The notes beneath the pieces are model-generated. The model ran no database searches and was not told where the DNA came from. It saw only the letters and a list, made by a program, of their open reading frames with translations. Made by a program: the position numbers and the translations under genes. A stretch of DNA of 64,000 nucleotides, taken from contig CABZLO010000004.1 of the NCBI GenBank assembly GCA_902526595.1, forward strand, positions 1 through 64,000, read 5' to 3'. The DNA is from an uncultured Pelagibacteraceae bacterium. GTDB lineage: Bacteria; Pseudomonadota; Alphaproteobacteria; Pelagibacterales; Pelagibacteraceae. Below, one piece after another: positions 23,363-31,153 of the stretch (within the stretch, counting starts at the first letter, position 1; every line of letters begins with the position of its first letter).

Positions 23363-24498
23363 TCAAAACTTGATATTATTTTTGGAATATAATTTTTAAA
23401 ATTAAAAAAACCTTTGTTGCAATATTGCCAGGAAAATCGATCAAGATCCCTGTATAAAAAGTCTAATTTAATATTATTTGAATTTAAATAACTTAAATTT
23501 TCACCTACAGTTGGGTATAGTCCGTAACAATTTTCAATATTTTTAATTTCATTAATATCAATAACCTCACATTCGATAGAATTATCTTTCAATCTTTGTT
23601 GTTGGTCATCAATTAAAAGAGACTTAAATTTCACTGACTTCTCACTGAGCTTGATAGATCTACTTTCATTTTTAATAGAAACTATGTAAATTTTTTGAAA
23701 GTTATTTTTTTTAAAGTCAGAGATTTCAAATGAGAGATTATTTTCAAAAGCTAAAAGATTTTTCCCTTCCAAATCCTGTGGGTTACTGAAATCTTGTTTA
23801 ATTGTAGAGTAAGTTTTTTCTGAGATTTTTGGAGGTGCGTTTTCATTCAATTTGATGTTTTGAAACCTGTTATTAGTAAATTTTTTTATGTTCCACTCGC
23901 TTGCTAGGTAATGTTTACCTTGTGTTTGAATTCCAGCTACCCATCTCCAACCAAGGGTGTTAGATGCAGCGTCTCCATCATAAAGATGTTGCATAAAAAA
24001 CTCAGCACCAAGTTGCCATGGTAATTCTAAAGTGAAAATCCAAATACTTGCAAACCACATTCTAGTATGGTTGTGAAGATAGTTATTTTCTTTGAGTTCA
24101 TTTACCCAGTAATTAAAGCATTCAATATTTGTTTTCCCTTCGATTGCTCTCAAATATTCTTTGTTATCTTTTAAATCTTCTCTTGTTTTTTTTAGATCTA
24201 TTAAATAATCATTCCATACATTTGGTCTTAGTTCTAACCAGCCTTTCCAATAAGTACGCCAAAGAACTTCTTGAATAAATTTTTCGTTTTTAGCGAAAGA
24301 AAATTTATTAAGAGACTTTTTTATTATTTCTTTTTCGCTTATTATTCCGTGTGTAATGTAAGGTGATAAGCACGAGACATTAGATCTACTCTCTGGACCA
24401 AGATCAAAATTTCTTAATTTAGAGTAATCTGTTAAATTATTTTCGATAAAATGATTTAGTTTTTCAATGGCTTTCGCCCTCGAAGCCTCAAACGACAT
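23359..24498 (-). CDS. Short photolyase-like FAD-domain protein with extra C-terminal domain
   Basis: A 379-aa member of the photolyase/cryptochrome superfamily that begins directly with the FAD-binding domain. Seen are 'SRSNVSCLSPYITHGIISEKEI' (37-58), 'FIQEVLWRTYWKGWLELRP' (74-92), 'NHTRMWFASIWIFTLELPWQLGAEFFMQHLYDGDAASNTLGWRWVAG' (143-189) and 'LASEWNIKKFTNNRF'. The canonical Asn of the flavin pocket ('ASNTLGW') is kept. The usual N-terminal antenna domain is missing. Instead about 130 residues follow (about 250-379) with alternating strands and helices ('KIYIVSIKN', 'FKSLLIDDQQQRL', 'ECEVIDINEI', 'NIKLDFLYRDLDRFSW') that look Rossmann-like, as if the domain order were swapped. Enzyme activity is unknown. 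Confidence 0.85.
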   Translation of the reverse strand: MSFEASRAKAIEKLNHFIENNLTDYSKLRNFDLGPESRSNVSCLSPYITHGIISEKEIIKKSLNKFSFAKNEKFIQEVLWRTYWKGWLELRPNVWNDYLIDLKKTREDLKDNKEYLRAIEGKTNIECFNYWVNELKENNYLHNHTRMWFASIWIFTLELPWQLGAEFFMQHLYDGDAASNTLGWRWVAGIQTQGKHYLASEWNIKKFTNNRFQNIKLNENAPPKISEKTYSTIKQDFSNPQDLEGKNLLAFENNLSFEISDFKKNNFQKIYIVSIKNESRSIKLSEKSVKFKSLLIDDQQQRLKDNSIECEVIDINEIKNIENCYGLYPTVGENLSYLNSNNIKLDFLYRDLDRFSWQYCNKGFFNFKNYIPKIISSFD

Positions 24499-24505
24499 AT
24501 TTAAA

Positions 24506-24886
24506 TTACCTAGATTTTTTTTTCTTAAGACCTAGTTTGTCACTATGTCTTAATCTTAGAACAACGATTGCTCCAGCGATTAACAGTATAGCAACTGCCT
24601 CATAAACAAGAGCTGTAGGATCCATTTCTTTTCCTTGAAGTATAATAAATCGAGCAAGAGCTGTTATTGCAATAAGAAGTGGTAAGGTAATACTTATAGA
24701 TTGCTGATTCCAAAAAACTCTTACCATTGCAAGAACTTCTAAATATAGAAACATTAAAAGTAAATCAGCTAGGGTCACTAATTGATTTGTAAACATATTT
24801 AATATTTCAATACCAACAGCAATAACAGTGCTGATTAAAATAATACACATCAAACCTAATTGTAAGTTTTTTGCTATCTTATCCAT
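24506..24886 (-). CDS. PsiE family membrane protein
   Basis: A 126-aa protein with four hydrophobic helices that fits the phosphate-starvation-inducible PsiE family: 'LADLLLMFLYLEVLAMVRVFW', 'ITALARFIILQGKEMDP' and a basic tail 'LRHSDKLGLKKKKSR'. PsiE's function is not known; in enterobacteria it responds to phosphate limitation and cAMP-CRP. The start ATG overlaps the end of the upstream membrane gene by 1 nt, and the photolyase-like gene begins 7 nt downstream. The three minus-strand genes therefore probably form an operon. Confidence 0.88.
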   Translation of the reverse strand: MDKIAKNLQLGLMCIILISTVIAVGIEILNMFTNQLVTLADLLLMFLYLEVLAMVRVFWNQQSISITLPLLIAITALARFIILQGKEMDPTALVYEAVAILLIAGAIVVLRLRHSDKLGLKKKKSR

Positions 24887-25344
24887 TATTTATCTTTACT
24901 AAATGGTAGCCATTTTTCAAATACTGACTTTGAGGAACCATCATATGGAATTGAGTAAGAATATGGGTTTGGACTAGTTAGAACTTCAATTCCTTTTGAA
25001 AAGACAAATATAAAAACAATAACAAAAACAATTACCATTATTTTAAAGGGATCAAAATTTTTTGTTTTAAAAACGCTAGCAGAACTTTCTTCGGCTCTGT
25101 GGAAATGTTTAAATGTCATATACACTGCAAAAATCAACCCAATATGAGCAAGAAATAGCCCTGCCCAACCAAATGCAAAAGTTGTATATGAAAAAACATA
25201 TAAACTAAAAACAGTTGTCCAAATAAAACTTAAAACCAGAAGAATTTGTAATCGCACTGTTTTAGGTAGAGCCCTCAAATCATTTTTACTATCATCAAAT
25301 AAAATATTTGCTGCTTCTATCATCCAATTTTTTAATGATTCCAT
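24886..25344 (-). CDS. Membrane protein of unknown function
   Basis: A 152-aa protein with an N-terminal amphipathic region, three hydrophobic helices (about residues 28-50, 54-77 and 102-122) and a hydrophilic, possibly extracytoplasmic C-terminus 'SPNPYSYSIPYDGSSKSVFEKWLPFSKDK'. I do not recognise the family. It precedes the PsiE-like gene with a 1-nt overlap and so probably heads a transcript that also includes the short photolyase-like gene. Confidence 0.72.
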   Translation of the reverse strand: MESLKNWMIEAANILFDDSKNDLRALPKTVRLQILLVLSFIWTTVFSLYVFSYTTFAFGWAGLFLAHIGLIFAVYMTFKHFHRAEESSASVFKTKNFDPFKIMVIVFVIVFIFVFSKGIEVLTSPNPYSYSIPYDGSSKSVFEKWLPFSKDK

Positions 25345-25401
25345 AAATCTAAGATATAGTTTTAAACAAATTTGACAAACAATAAATTGACCTAAGATTT
25401 A

Positions 25402-26589
25402 TTAAGAACGTAGTTTTTTCTTATGAAAATTAATAAATCTTTCAACATTTGTTTTATTAAAGGTTTTATTTTCTTCAAAAGAAACTTTTTTCATAGAGTA
25501 GGCTACACTCTTAGTTTGTCTAGAAATTATTGTAACATTTCCTTTGTAAAGTTTAATTTTAACTAAACCATTAACTTTATTTTTACTTAGATCCATAATT
25601 TTTTGAAGTTTAAATCTTTCTTTTGAATACCAGTAGCCATTGTAAATAAGCTCTGAATATCTTGGCATAATTTGATCTTTTTTATGCATTGTATCTTTAT
25701 CGAGAGTTACAGACTCCATTGCACGATGGGCATGCATTAACAAGGTACCACCTGGTGTTTCGTATACACCTCTAGACTTTATTCCAATAAATCTATTTTC
25801 AACTAAATCAACTCTGCCAATTCCGTTTTTACCCGCAAGTTGATTTAATTTTTCTAATAGTTTTGCTGGAGTAATTTTTTTCCCATTTATACCAAATGGA
25901 TCTCCATTTTTAAAATTGATAGTAACGAAAGATGCTTTGTTTGGTGCCTTCTCTGGTGAAACTGATCTTTGAAAAATAAATTCTGGTGCAAAATTTTTTG
26001 GATTTTCTAAAATCTTACCTTCAGTCGAGGTATGAAACAAATTATCGTCCACTGAAAAAGGAGAAGCGCCTTTTTTATCCTTTGGAATGGCTATGTTGTG
26101 TTTCTTCGCATAATTAATTAGGTCAGTTCTTGATTTTAATTTCCAAATTCTCCAAGGAGCAATGACTTTTATTTTGGGACCAAAGTAATGATAGCCTAAT
26201 TCAAATCTTATTTGATCGTTCCCTTTACCAGTCGCACCGTGAGAAACTGCAAATGCTTTAAATTTTTTAGCAACTCTAATCTGATCTTTAGCTATGAGTG
26301 GTCTTGCTATGGATGTACCCAACAAGTAGACACCTTCATAAATAGCATGGCCTCTGATCATTGGATAAACATAATCTTTTACAAAAATATCTTTTAAATC
26401 TCTGATAATTATTTTAGTAACACCAAATTTTTTTGCATTAGAGATGATTTTTTTTCTATCAATCTGTTGTCCTACATCTGCAGTGTAACAAATTACTTCT
26501 GCGTCATAATTTTCTTGAAGCCATTTTAAAATTATAGAGGTATCAAGCCCTCCAGAGTATGCTAGAACAATTTTTTTTTTTGATTTCAT
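25402..26589 (-). CDS. argG: Argininosuccinate synthase
   Basis: Joins citrulline and aspartate with ATP to argininosuccinate in arginine synthesis. The 395-aa protein has the PP-loop 'LAYSGGLDTSIILKW' (residues 9-23), 'CYTADVGQ', 'LLGTSIARPLIAK', 'VSHGATGKGNDQIRFELGY' and 'FVTINFKNGDPFGINGKK'. The last part also carries the family's 'GRVDLVENRFIGIKSRGVYETPGGTLL'. Length and motifs are normal, except for a lysine-rich helical C-terminus. It lies 4 nt downstream of the IalB-like gene on the same strand. Confidence 0.97.
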   Translation of the reverse strand: MKSKKKIVLAYSGGLDTSIILKWLQENYDAEVICYTADVGQQIDRKKIISNAKKFGVTKIIIRDLKDIFVKDYVYPMIRGHAIYEGVYLLGTSIARPLIAKDQIRVAKKFKAFAVSHGATGKGNDQIRFELGYHYFGPKIKVIAPWRIWKLKSRTDLINYAKKHNIAIPKDKKGASPFSVDDNLFHTSTEGKILENPKNFAPEFIFQRSVSPEKAPNKASFVTINFKNGDPFGINGKKITPAKLLEKLNQLAGKNGIGRVDLVENRFIGIKSRGVYETPGGTLLMHAHRAMESVTLDKDTMHKKDQIMPRYSELIYNGYWYSKERFKLQKIMDLSKNKVNGLVKIKLYKGNVTIISRQTKSVAYSMKKVSFEENKTFNKTNVERFINFHKKKLRS

Positions 26590-26593
26590 TAAA

Positions 26594-27106
26594 TTAACTG
26601 CAAGCTTTTCGAGATGCGATATAAGCTTTAGTAAATCCTAGCAATGAATAGTGATCAATTGTTTGAGAACCTTTTTGATTGTATCCAGTAATCATTATTC
26701 GAGAACCTTTTCTCATTTGCTTAATCATTTTTAGTTCAATTTTATTGTCAGCAATCCAAGCAAATCCCTGTTCTTTAATATCAAACTTAAATTTGTTCTT
26801 TCCTGAAGCTGCAGTGACAGAGTTGCTTTTGTTAAACTCATAGCCTGGGGTTACACTCACTTCATTGCTAATACTTTCGCTTGGTCTAAAGGCTACAAAT
26901 AATTTTGCATCTCTTTTGTTTGATTTTGGAGCTTGCAAGATAGGTGAGGATTGTGCGAAACAAACTTTTCCACTTGCTTCAGAAACCACCATAGCTTCCC
27001 AGTCTTTATATTTGCCAATTTTCTTTACTTCTTGAGCTTGAAGCTGGCTAAAGTTAGTTAAAAACAAAATACTACAAAACGTTATAATTCTTTTAATTAA
27101 GGACAT
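26594..27106 (-). CDS. Invasion-associated locus B (IalB) family periplasmic protein
   Basis: A 170-aa exported protein with signal peptide 'LIKRIITFCSILFLTNFSQLQA' and the IalB family pattern: 'YKDWEAMVVSEASGKVCFAQSSPI', 'FVAFRPSESISNEVSVTPGYEF', 'FAWIADNKIELKMIKQMRKGSRIMITGYNQKGSQTIDHYSLLGFTKAYI'. Two Cys, one early and one at the C-terminal 'RKACS', probably form a disulfide. Named after a Bartonella invasion factor, the family is common in free-living alphaproteobacteria and its role there is unknown. Its ATG lies within the end of the aldo/keto reductase gene (10-nt overlap). Confidence 0.9.
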   Translation of the reverse strand: MSLIKRIITFCSILFLTNFSQLQAQEVKKIGKYKDWEAMVVSEASGKVCFAQSSPILQAPKSNKRDAKLFVAFRPSESISNEVSVTPGYEFNKSNSVTAASGKNKFKFDIKEQGFAWIADNKIELKMIKQMRKGSRIMITGYNQKGSQTIDHYSLLGFTKAYIASRKACS

Positions 27107-28131
27107 GGATTAGGGTAAATTTTTTGAACATTGTTAATTTCTTTAATGACATCTTCTGATAGATTAACATTTACACTTTCTATATTTGTTTTCAACTGCT
27201 CCATTGTTGTTGCTCCAATAATCACACTAGTCATAAAGTCTTGTATTTCACAAAATTTGATAGACATTTGACTCATATCAAGATCATGTTTCTTGCTTAT
27301 ATTGTAATAAAGCTCTACCGCTTCCTTGGTATTTGGCTTTCTGTATCTTGTCCAAAAATCAAAATCTCTCTCCATTCTTGATCCTTTTGGAAACTTTTTA
27401 TTTCTATATTTTCCACTCAAATAACCACTTGCAAGTGGAGAATATGATAGACATCCGATTTCTTCTCTTATTGATACTTCCGCTAATCCAACCTCGTAAG
27501 ATCTATTTAATAAACTATATGGGTTCTGGATTGACATCATTCGGGGCAAATTTTTGTCTTTCGATAGCTTAAGAAAGCTCATTGTTCCCCAGGGTGTTTC
27601 ATTCGATAAACCAATGTATCTGATTTTACCTTGATCTATATACTTATTTAATTCTTTTAAAACATCCTCAAATTGGTTCCATTCGTTTTCTTGATGAACA
27701 TAACCTAACCTTCCAAAGTTATTTACTTTTCTCTCTGGCCAATGAAGCTGATATAAATCAACATAGTCAGTTTTTAATCTTTTAAGACTATTATTTAAAG
27801 CGGTCTCTAAGTTGGGACCTACAAAACTATTTTCTCCATTTCTTAAATAGTCCCTAGCAGGTCCTGCAACTTTAGTTGCTAGAATTACCTTGTCTCTTTT
27901 TTTAGTTTTCTCAAACCATTTTCCAATAATTTCTTCTGTATCACCATAAGTTTCTTTTCTGGGAGGTACGGCATATAATTCTGCTGTGTCCCAAAAATTG
28001 ACTCCCTGATCTAAAGCAAAGTCCATTTGCTCAAATGCTTCATTTTGCGTATTTTGTTCTCCCCAAGTCATAGTTCCGAGACAAATTGTGCTTACTTTTA
28101 AGTCAGTATTTCCTAGATTTTTGTAATTCAT
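27097..28131 (-). CDS. Aldo/keto reductase (Tas-like)
   Basis: A 344-aa NADPH-dependent TIM-barrel oxidoreductase close to E. coli Tas in layout. It starts 'NLGNTDLKVSTICLGTMTWGEQNTQNEAFEQMDFALDQGVNFWDTAELYAVPP', which contains catalytic Asp and Tyr, followed by 'LATKVAG', 'YVDLYQLHWP', 'YIGLSNETPWG' and 'NPYSLLNRSYEVG'. The C-terminal cofactor site is 'SVIIGATTMEQLKTNI'. Likely substrates are small carbonyl compounds. It is divergent from the Bax-inhibitor gene across a 78-nt spacer and is the first gene of a minus-strand run with ialB and argG. Confidence 0.94.
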   Translation of the reverse strand: MNYKNLGNTDLKVSTICLGTMTWGEQNTQNEAFEQMDFALDQGVNFWDTAELYAVPPRKETYGDTEEIIGKWFEKTKKRDKVILATKVAGPARDYLRNGENSFVGPNLETALNNSLKRLKTDYVDLYQLHWPERKVNNFGRLGYVHQENEWNQFEDVLKELNKYIDQGKIRYIGLSNETPWGTMSFLKLSKDKNLPRMMSIQNPYSLLNRSYEVGLAEVSIREEIGCLSYSPLASGYLSGKYRNKKFPKGSRMERDFDFWTRYRKPNTKEAVELYYNISKKHDLDMSQMSIKFCEIQDFMTSVIIGATTMEQLKTNIESVNVNLSEDVIKEINNVQKIYPNPCP

Positions 28132-28172
28132 TTGAAAATTGTGTTAATGTTTTATTAACCTTTTAAGGTATC

Positions 28173-28201
28173 TTGAATAATTAGTAAAAGGCTATTATAT
28201 A
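28173..28201 (+). promoter_or_regulatory. Candidate sigma-70 promoter of the Bax-inhibitor gene
   Basis: TTGAAT (28173-28178), a 17-nt spacer and TATATA (28196-28201) lie just upstream of the ATG at 28210. The implied start of transcription would be at or within a few bases of the start codon, so the mRNA may be nearly leaderless. This is a motif reading only. Confidence 0.5.
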
Positions 28202-28209
28202 ACACTAAT

Positions 28210-28971
28210 ATGGAATTTGATAAAAACGGAATACTAAACAGAGCAAAAGCAGCTCAACAATCAACTGTAGTAATGGATGAAGGCTTAAGAGCCTACATGC
28301 TAAAAGTTTATAACTACATGGCAACAGGAATTCTATTAACTGGAATAGTTGCGCTTTTAACCTTTAAAATGTCAGTCGTTACTAATGATACTGGATCTAT
28401 TGTTGGTCTAACTCAAATGGGTAATGCAATTTATATGTCAGGCTTAAAATGGCTTGTGATGCTTGCGCCATTAGGAATTGTTTTTTATATGAGTTTTGGA
28501 ATTAATAAAATGAGTGCATCAAAAGCTCAAACAACTTTTTGGGTTTTTGCAGGTTTGATGGGCTTATCTTTATCATCAATTTTATTAGTATACACAGGCA
28601 TGAGTGTAACAAGAGTTTTCTTTATTTGTTCAGCAACTTTTGGGGCAATGAGTATTTATGGTTACACTACAAAAAGAGATCTAACTAAATTAGGTTCTTT
28701 TTTAATAATGGGTTTAATTGGAATAATTATCGCTTCGATAGTTAATATATTTATGAAATCATCAATGATGTATTTTGTGATTTCAATATTAGGAGTTTTA
28801 ATTTTTGTTGGTCTTACAGCTTACGATACTCAAAAAATTAAAAATATGTATGCAGCTAGCGACACTGGTGAAATTATGGGCAAAAAAGCTGTGATGGGTG
28901 CACTTACTCTTTATTTAGACTTTATAAATCTATTTATAATGTTGCTTAGACTTTTTGGCCAAAGACGTTAA
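28210..28971 (+). CDS. Bax inhibitor-1/YccA family membrane protein
   Basis: A 253-aa inner-membrane protein with seven hydrophobic helices. Family marks are 'RAYMLKVYNYMATGILLTGIVAL' at the N-terminus, 'PLGIVFYMSFGINKMSASKAQTTFWVFAGLMGLSLSSILLVYTGMS' and 'VGLTAYDTQKIKNMY', whose Asp is part of the di-Asp pH/Ca2+ sensor of this family. It ends with 'GALTLYLDFINLFIMLLRLFGQRR'. In bacteria these proteins are linked to FtsH-dependent quality control and ion leak. The gene converges with DUF2794 and shares its TTAA stop. Confidence 0.95.
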   Translation: MEFDKNGILNRAKAAQQSTVVMDEGLRAYMLKVYNYMATGILLTGIVALLTFKMSVVTNDTGSIVGLTQMGNAIYMSGLKWLVMLAPLGIVFYMSFGINKMSASKAQTTFWVFAGLMGLSLSSILLVYTGMSVTRVFFICSATFGAMSIYGYTTKRDLTKLGSFLIMGLIGIIIASIVNIFMKSSMMYFVISILGVLIFVGLTAYDTQKIKNMYAASDTGEIMGKKAVMGALTLYLDFINLFIMLLRLFGQRR

Positions 28972-29315
28972 TTTTTAAAGCTTCTCCAATTGGTATTTTT
29001 TAATAATAATCTAAGTTCATAAGAGTTTTTTAAGATTTTACCATTTGTATCTGTTATCAAATATTTAAGATTTTTATTTTTTGGCTTAAAATTTTTACAA
29101 ATTTTATAAAGAGCATTTTCAGTTGCGTTTCTAAAAACACTAAAGCTCACTTGTTTGCTAGAAATATTTAACCCATAGTCTTTCCAAGATCCTTCAGATA
29201 CCATATTTGCATATAGATCCAAAATTATTTTAAGTTCATCTTTTTCAAAGAACTGCTTTTGCTCTATTTTATTTTGAGTGTTATTAATTATTAATTTTAG
29301 ATTACTACGCATCAA
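28968..29315 (-). CDS. DUF2794 domain-containing protein
   Basis: A 115-aa cytosolic protein that matches DUF2794, a family confined to alphaproteobacteria: 'FEKDELKIILDLYANMVSEGSWKDYGLNISSKQVSFSVFRNATENALYKICKNFKPKNKNLKYLI', then 'GKILKNSYELRLLL'. The function is unknown. It overlaps the end of yciB by 11 nt, so it is co-transcribed with it. Its presence supports the alphaproteobacterial assignment. Confidence 0.9.
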   Translation of the reverse strand: MMRSNLKLIINNTQNKIEQKQFFEKDELKIILDLYANMVSEGSWKDYGLNISSKQVSFSVFRNATENALYKICKNFKPKNKNLKYLITDTNGKILKNSYELRLLLKNTNWRSFKN

Positions 29316-29856
29316 TTTTATGTTTATTAATTAGTGGTATTTGGAATGCTGTAAAAATTATTGTTATTGGCAACATTCCCCATACTTTAAAGTTAACCCA
29401 AAACTCCTCAGTTTGCGTTCTCCAAACTAATTCATTAAGCACAGCGAGCCCAAGAAAAAAGAACATCCATCTTTTATTTAATATTTCCCATCCAATATCA
29501 GATAAAGGTATCGATTTTCCCATAATTTTTTTTAGAATTGGTTCTCTTGTAAAATATTTTCCAAAAAATAAAGCAAGAGCAAACAAGATATTAATTATAG
29601 TTGGTTTTACATAAATAAATATTGGGTCATTGAAATAAATAGTTAGTCCACCAAAGAATGTGATTAGTATCCCACTCACCAAAGGCATTGGAGGTATTTT
29701 TTTTTCGAAGAACCATACAACTGCCAAAGCAATTAAAGTTGCAACTATAAGTGGAGGTATTGCAACCGATAAATTCTTATTATTATAATAATAAAAGAAA
29801 AAAAATATTGCTAATGGCCCGAAATCGGTAATAAATTTCAAAAAAGATTTATTCAC
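29305..29856 (-). CDS. yciB: Inner membrane-spanning protein YciB (septation protein A)
   Basis: A 183-aa protein with five to six membrane helices. Family marks are 'KFITDFGPLAIFFFFYYY' at the start, 'PPMPLVSGILITFFGGLTIYFNDPIFIYVKPTIINILFALALFFGKYF' and 'WRTQTEEFWVNFKVWG..PITIIFTAFQIPLI'. YciB/IspA proteins take part in normal envelope organisation and septation in gammaproteobacteria; the mechanism is unclear. It is divergent from hspQ across 87 nt. Confidence 0.94.
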   Translation of the reverse strand: MNKSFLKFITDFGPLAIFFFFYYYNNKNLSVAIPPLIVATLIALAVVWFFEKKIPPMPLVSGILITFFGGLTIYFNDPIFIYVKPTIINILFALALFFGKYFTREPILKKIMGKSIPLSDIGWEILNKRWMFFFLGLAVLNELVWRTQTEEFWVNFKVWGMLPITIIFTAFQIPLINKHKIDA

Positions 29857-29943
29857 TAAAAAGATATTAACATATTTGCCACATCACAAAACATTAATCT
29901 TTTTTGCATTGATTTTTATATTTAAATACCCATACTAAAGATA

Positions 29944-30264
29944 ATGCCAACCCAAAAAGCTAAATTTTCAATCGGCGACATTGTTAAACATAAACACTTT
30001 GAATTTAGGGGTGTGATTTATGATGTTGATTTTGAATTTAACAATTCAGAGGAATGGTATCAATCGATACCAAAAAATGTCAGACCAAGAAAAGATCAGC
30101 CATTTTACCACTTACTTGCTGAAAATGATGAAATCACTTATGAAGCATATGTTTCAGAGCAAAACTTGCTTATGGACGACTCTGATGAGCCAATAAAACA
30201 CCCTTTAATTGAAGAAATTTTTTCAGGAAAAAAAGGTTCAAGCTACTTTAAGCTATCAAATTAA
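29944..30264 (+). CDS. hspQ: Heat shock protein HspQ (hemimethylated-DNA-binding YccV fold)
   Basis: A 106-aa protein with the HspQ/YccV core: 'KFSIGDIVKHKHFEFRGVIYDVDFEFNNSEEWYQ', 'RPRKDQPFYHLLAE', 'YEAYVSEQNLLMDDS.EPIKHPLIEEIF'. In E. coli HspQ binds hemimethylated DNA and acts as a specificity enhancer of Lon protease. The length is normal and the gene complete. It is monocistronic by context, followed by a 181-nt spacer holding a candidate structured RNA. Confidence 0.95.
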   Translation: MPTQKAKFSIGDIVKHKHFEFRGVIYDVDFEFNNSEEWYQSIPKNVRPRKDQPFYHLLAENDEITYEAYVSEQNLLMDDSDEPIKHPLIEEIFSGKKGSSYFKLSN

Positions 30265-30332
30265 GCATATCAATATTCCAACACATTTAGCTCAAATCTA
30301 GGCCATAAATATTAATTAAATCTACGTTATAT

Positions 30333-30406
30333 TCTGATCAAGGGTGTTAAACGTTATATTTAGTCTTATTGTCTCCCCCTCTGCATTCTTGATCAGATAA
30401 CTTTTT
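30333..30406 (+). ncRNA. Candidate small structured RNA or terminator between hspQ and ccmC
   Basis: A perfect 10-bp inverted repeat (TCTGATCAAG 30333-30342 with CTTGATCAGA 30388-30397) closes a 45-nt interior that contains CCCCCTC. It is followed by TAACTTTTT (to 30406). A TTATATT at 30326-30332 could be a -10 box, so a transcript of about 70 nt with its ends paired and a short U-run is possible. It lies in the only spacer near 180 nt in this half of the window. It matches no RNA family I recognise (not 4.5S, 6S or a SAM riboswitch). It could also be a long-loop terminator for hspQ or a leader of the ccm operon. Confidence 0.4.
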
Positions 30407-30445
30407 CATAATAGAAATTCCAAAATTAATTATTAAATAATAGAT

Positions 30446-31153
30446 ATGTTAAAGATCTTTGAACCAAATAAAATTTTTCAAATAACTTCTAAAGCCCCAA
30501 AGTATATTTTATTTTTATTTGTTGTTGTTTTAACAGTTGGTTTGACAGAGGCATTAATTTTGTCTCCAGAGGATTATAAACAAAGCGACGCAGTTAGAAT
30601 TATGTATGTTCATGTTCCATCAGCATGGATCTCACTTGGAATTTTCTCGTCGATTACTTTTTTATCGATAAGTGGTTTTATTTTTAAGAATAAAAATTTT
30701 TTTTTAATAGCAAAAAGTTTAGCACCATCTGGATTTGTTTTTAATGTAATTGCTTTAGTTACAGGTGCAATTTGGGGCAAACCTACATGGGGAACTTGGT
30801 GGGCATGGGACGCTCGGATTACATCAATGTTAATTTTAGCATTATTTTTTGCTATGTATTTAATAGCTTGGAGAATTTACGAGAAAGAAGAAAAAGTTTT
30901 TAAGATTACTACTTTTATAACTATCGTTGGTATTATAAATGTTCCAATTACTAAATACTCGGTTGATTGGTGGAATACACTTCACCAGCCAGCATCAATT
31001 AATATTCTAACAAAAAGCTCAATACATTCCTCAATGCTTTTCCCGTTATTATTAATGACTGCGGCATTTGCTCTATTTTCGTTGTTAATTTTCTTAATGA
31101 AATATAATACAGAACTGATAAAAATTAAAAATAAAGGCTTAGATAGATTATGA
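30446..31153 (+). CDS. ccmC: Haem exporter permease CcmC
   Basis: Inner-membrane haem-handling protein of cytochrome c maturation system I, which presents haem to CcmE. The 235-aa protein has six hydrophobic helices and the tryptophan-rich haem motif 'GAIWGKPTWGTWWAWDARIT' near residues 107-126. Flanking His are in 'IMYVHVPSAW' and 'WWNTLHQPASI'. It overlaps ccmD by 4 nt and heads the ccmC-D-E-F-G-H operon. The ABC subunits CcmA and CcmB are not in the window. Confidence 0.97.
   Translation: MLKIFEPNKIFQITSKAPKYILFLFVVVLTVGLTEALILSPEDYKQSDAVRIMYVHVPSAWISLGIFSSITFLSISGFIFKNKNFFLIAKSLAPSGFVFNVIALVTGAIWGKPTWGTWWAWDARITSMLILALFFAMYLIAWRIYEKEEKVFKITTFITIVGIINVPITKYSVDWWNTLHQPASINILTKSSIHSSMLFPLLLMTAAFALFSLLIFLMKYNTELIKIKNKGLDRL

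Noticed and set aside
19600-24500. Horizontally acquired island or defence system around the photolyases
   Set aside because: Base composition and codon use look like the rest of the window, and there are no mobility genes, nucleases, helicases or flanking repeats.
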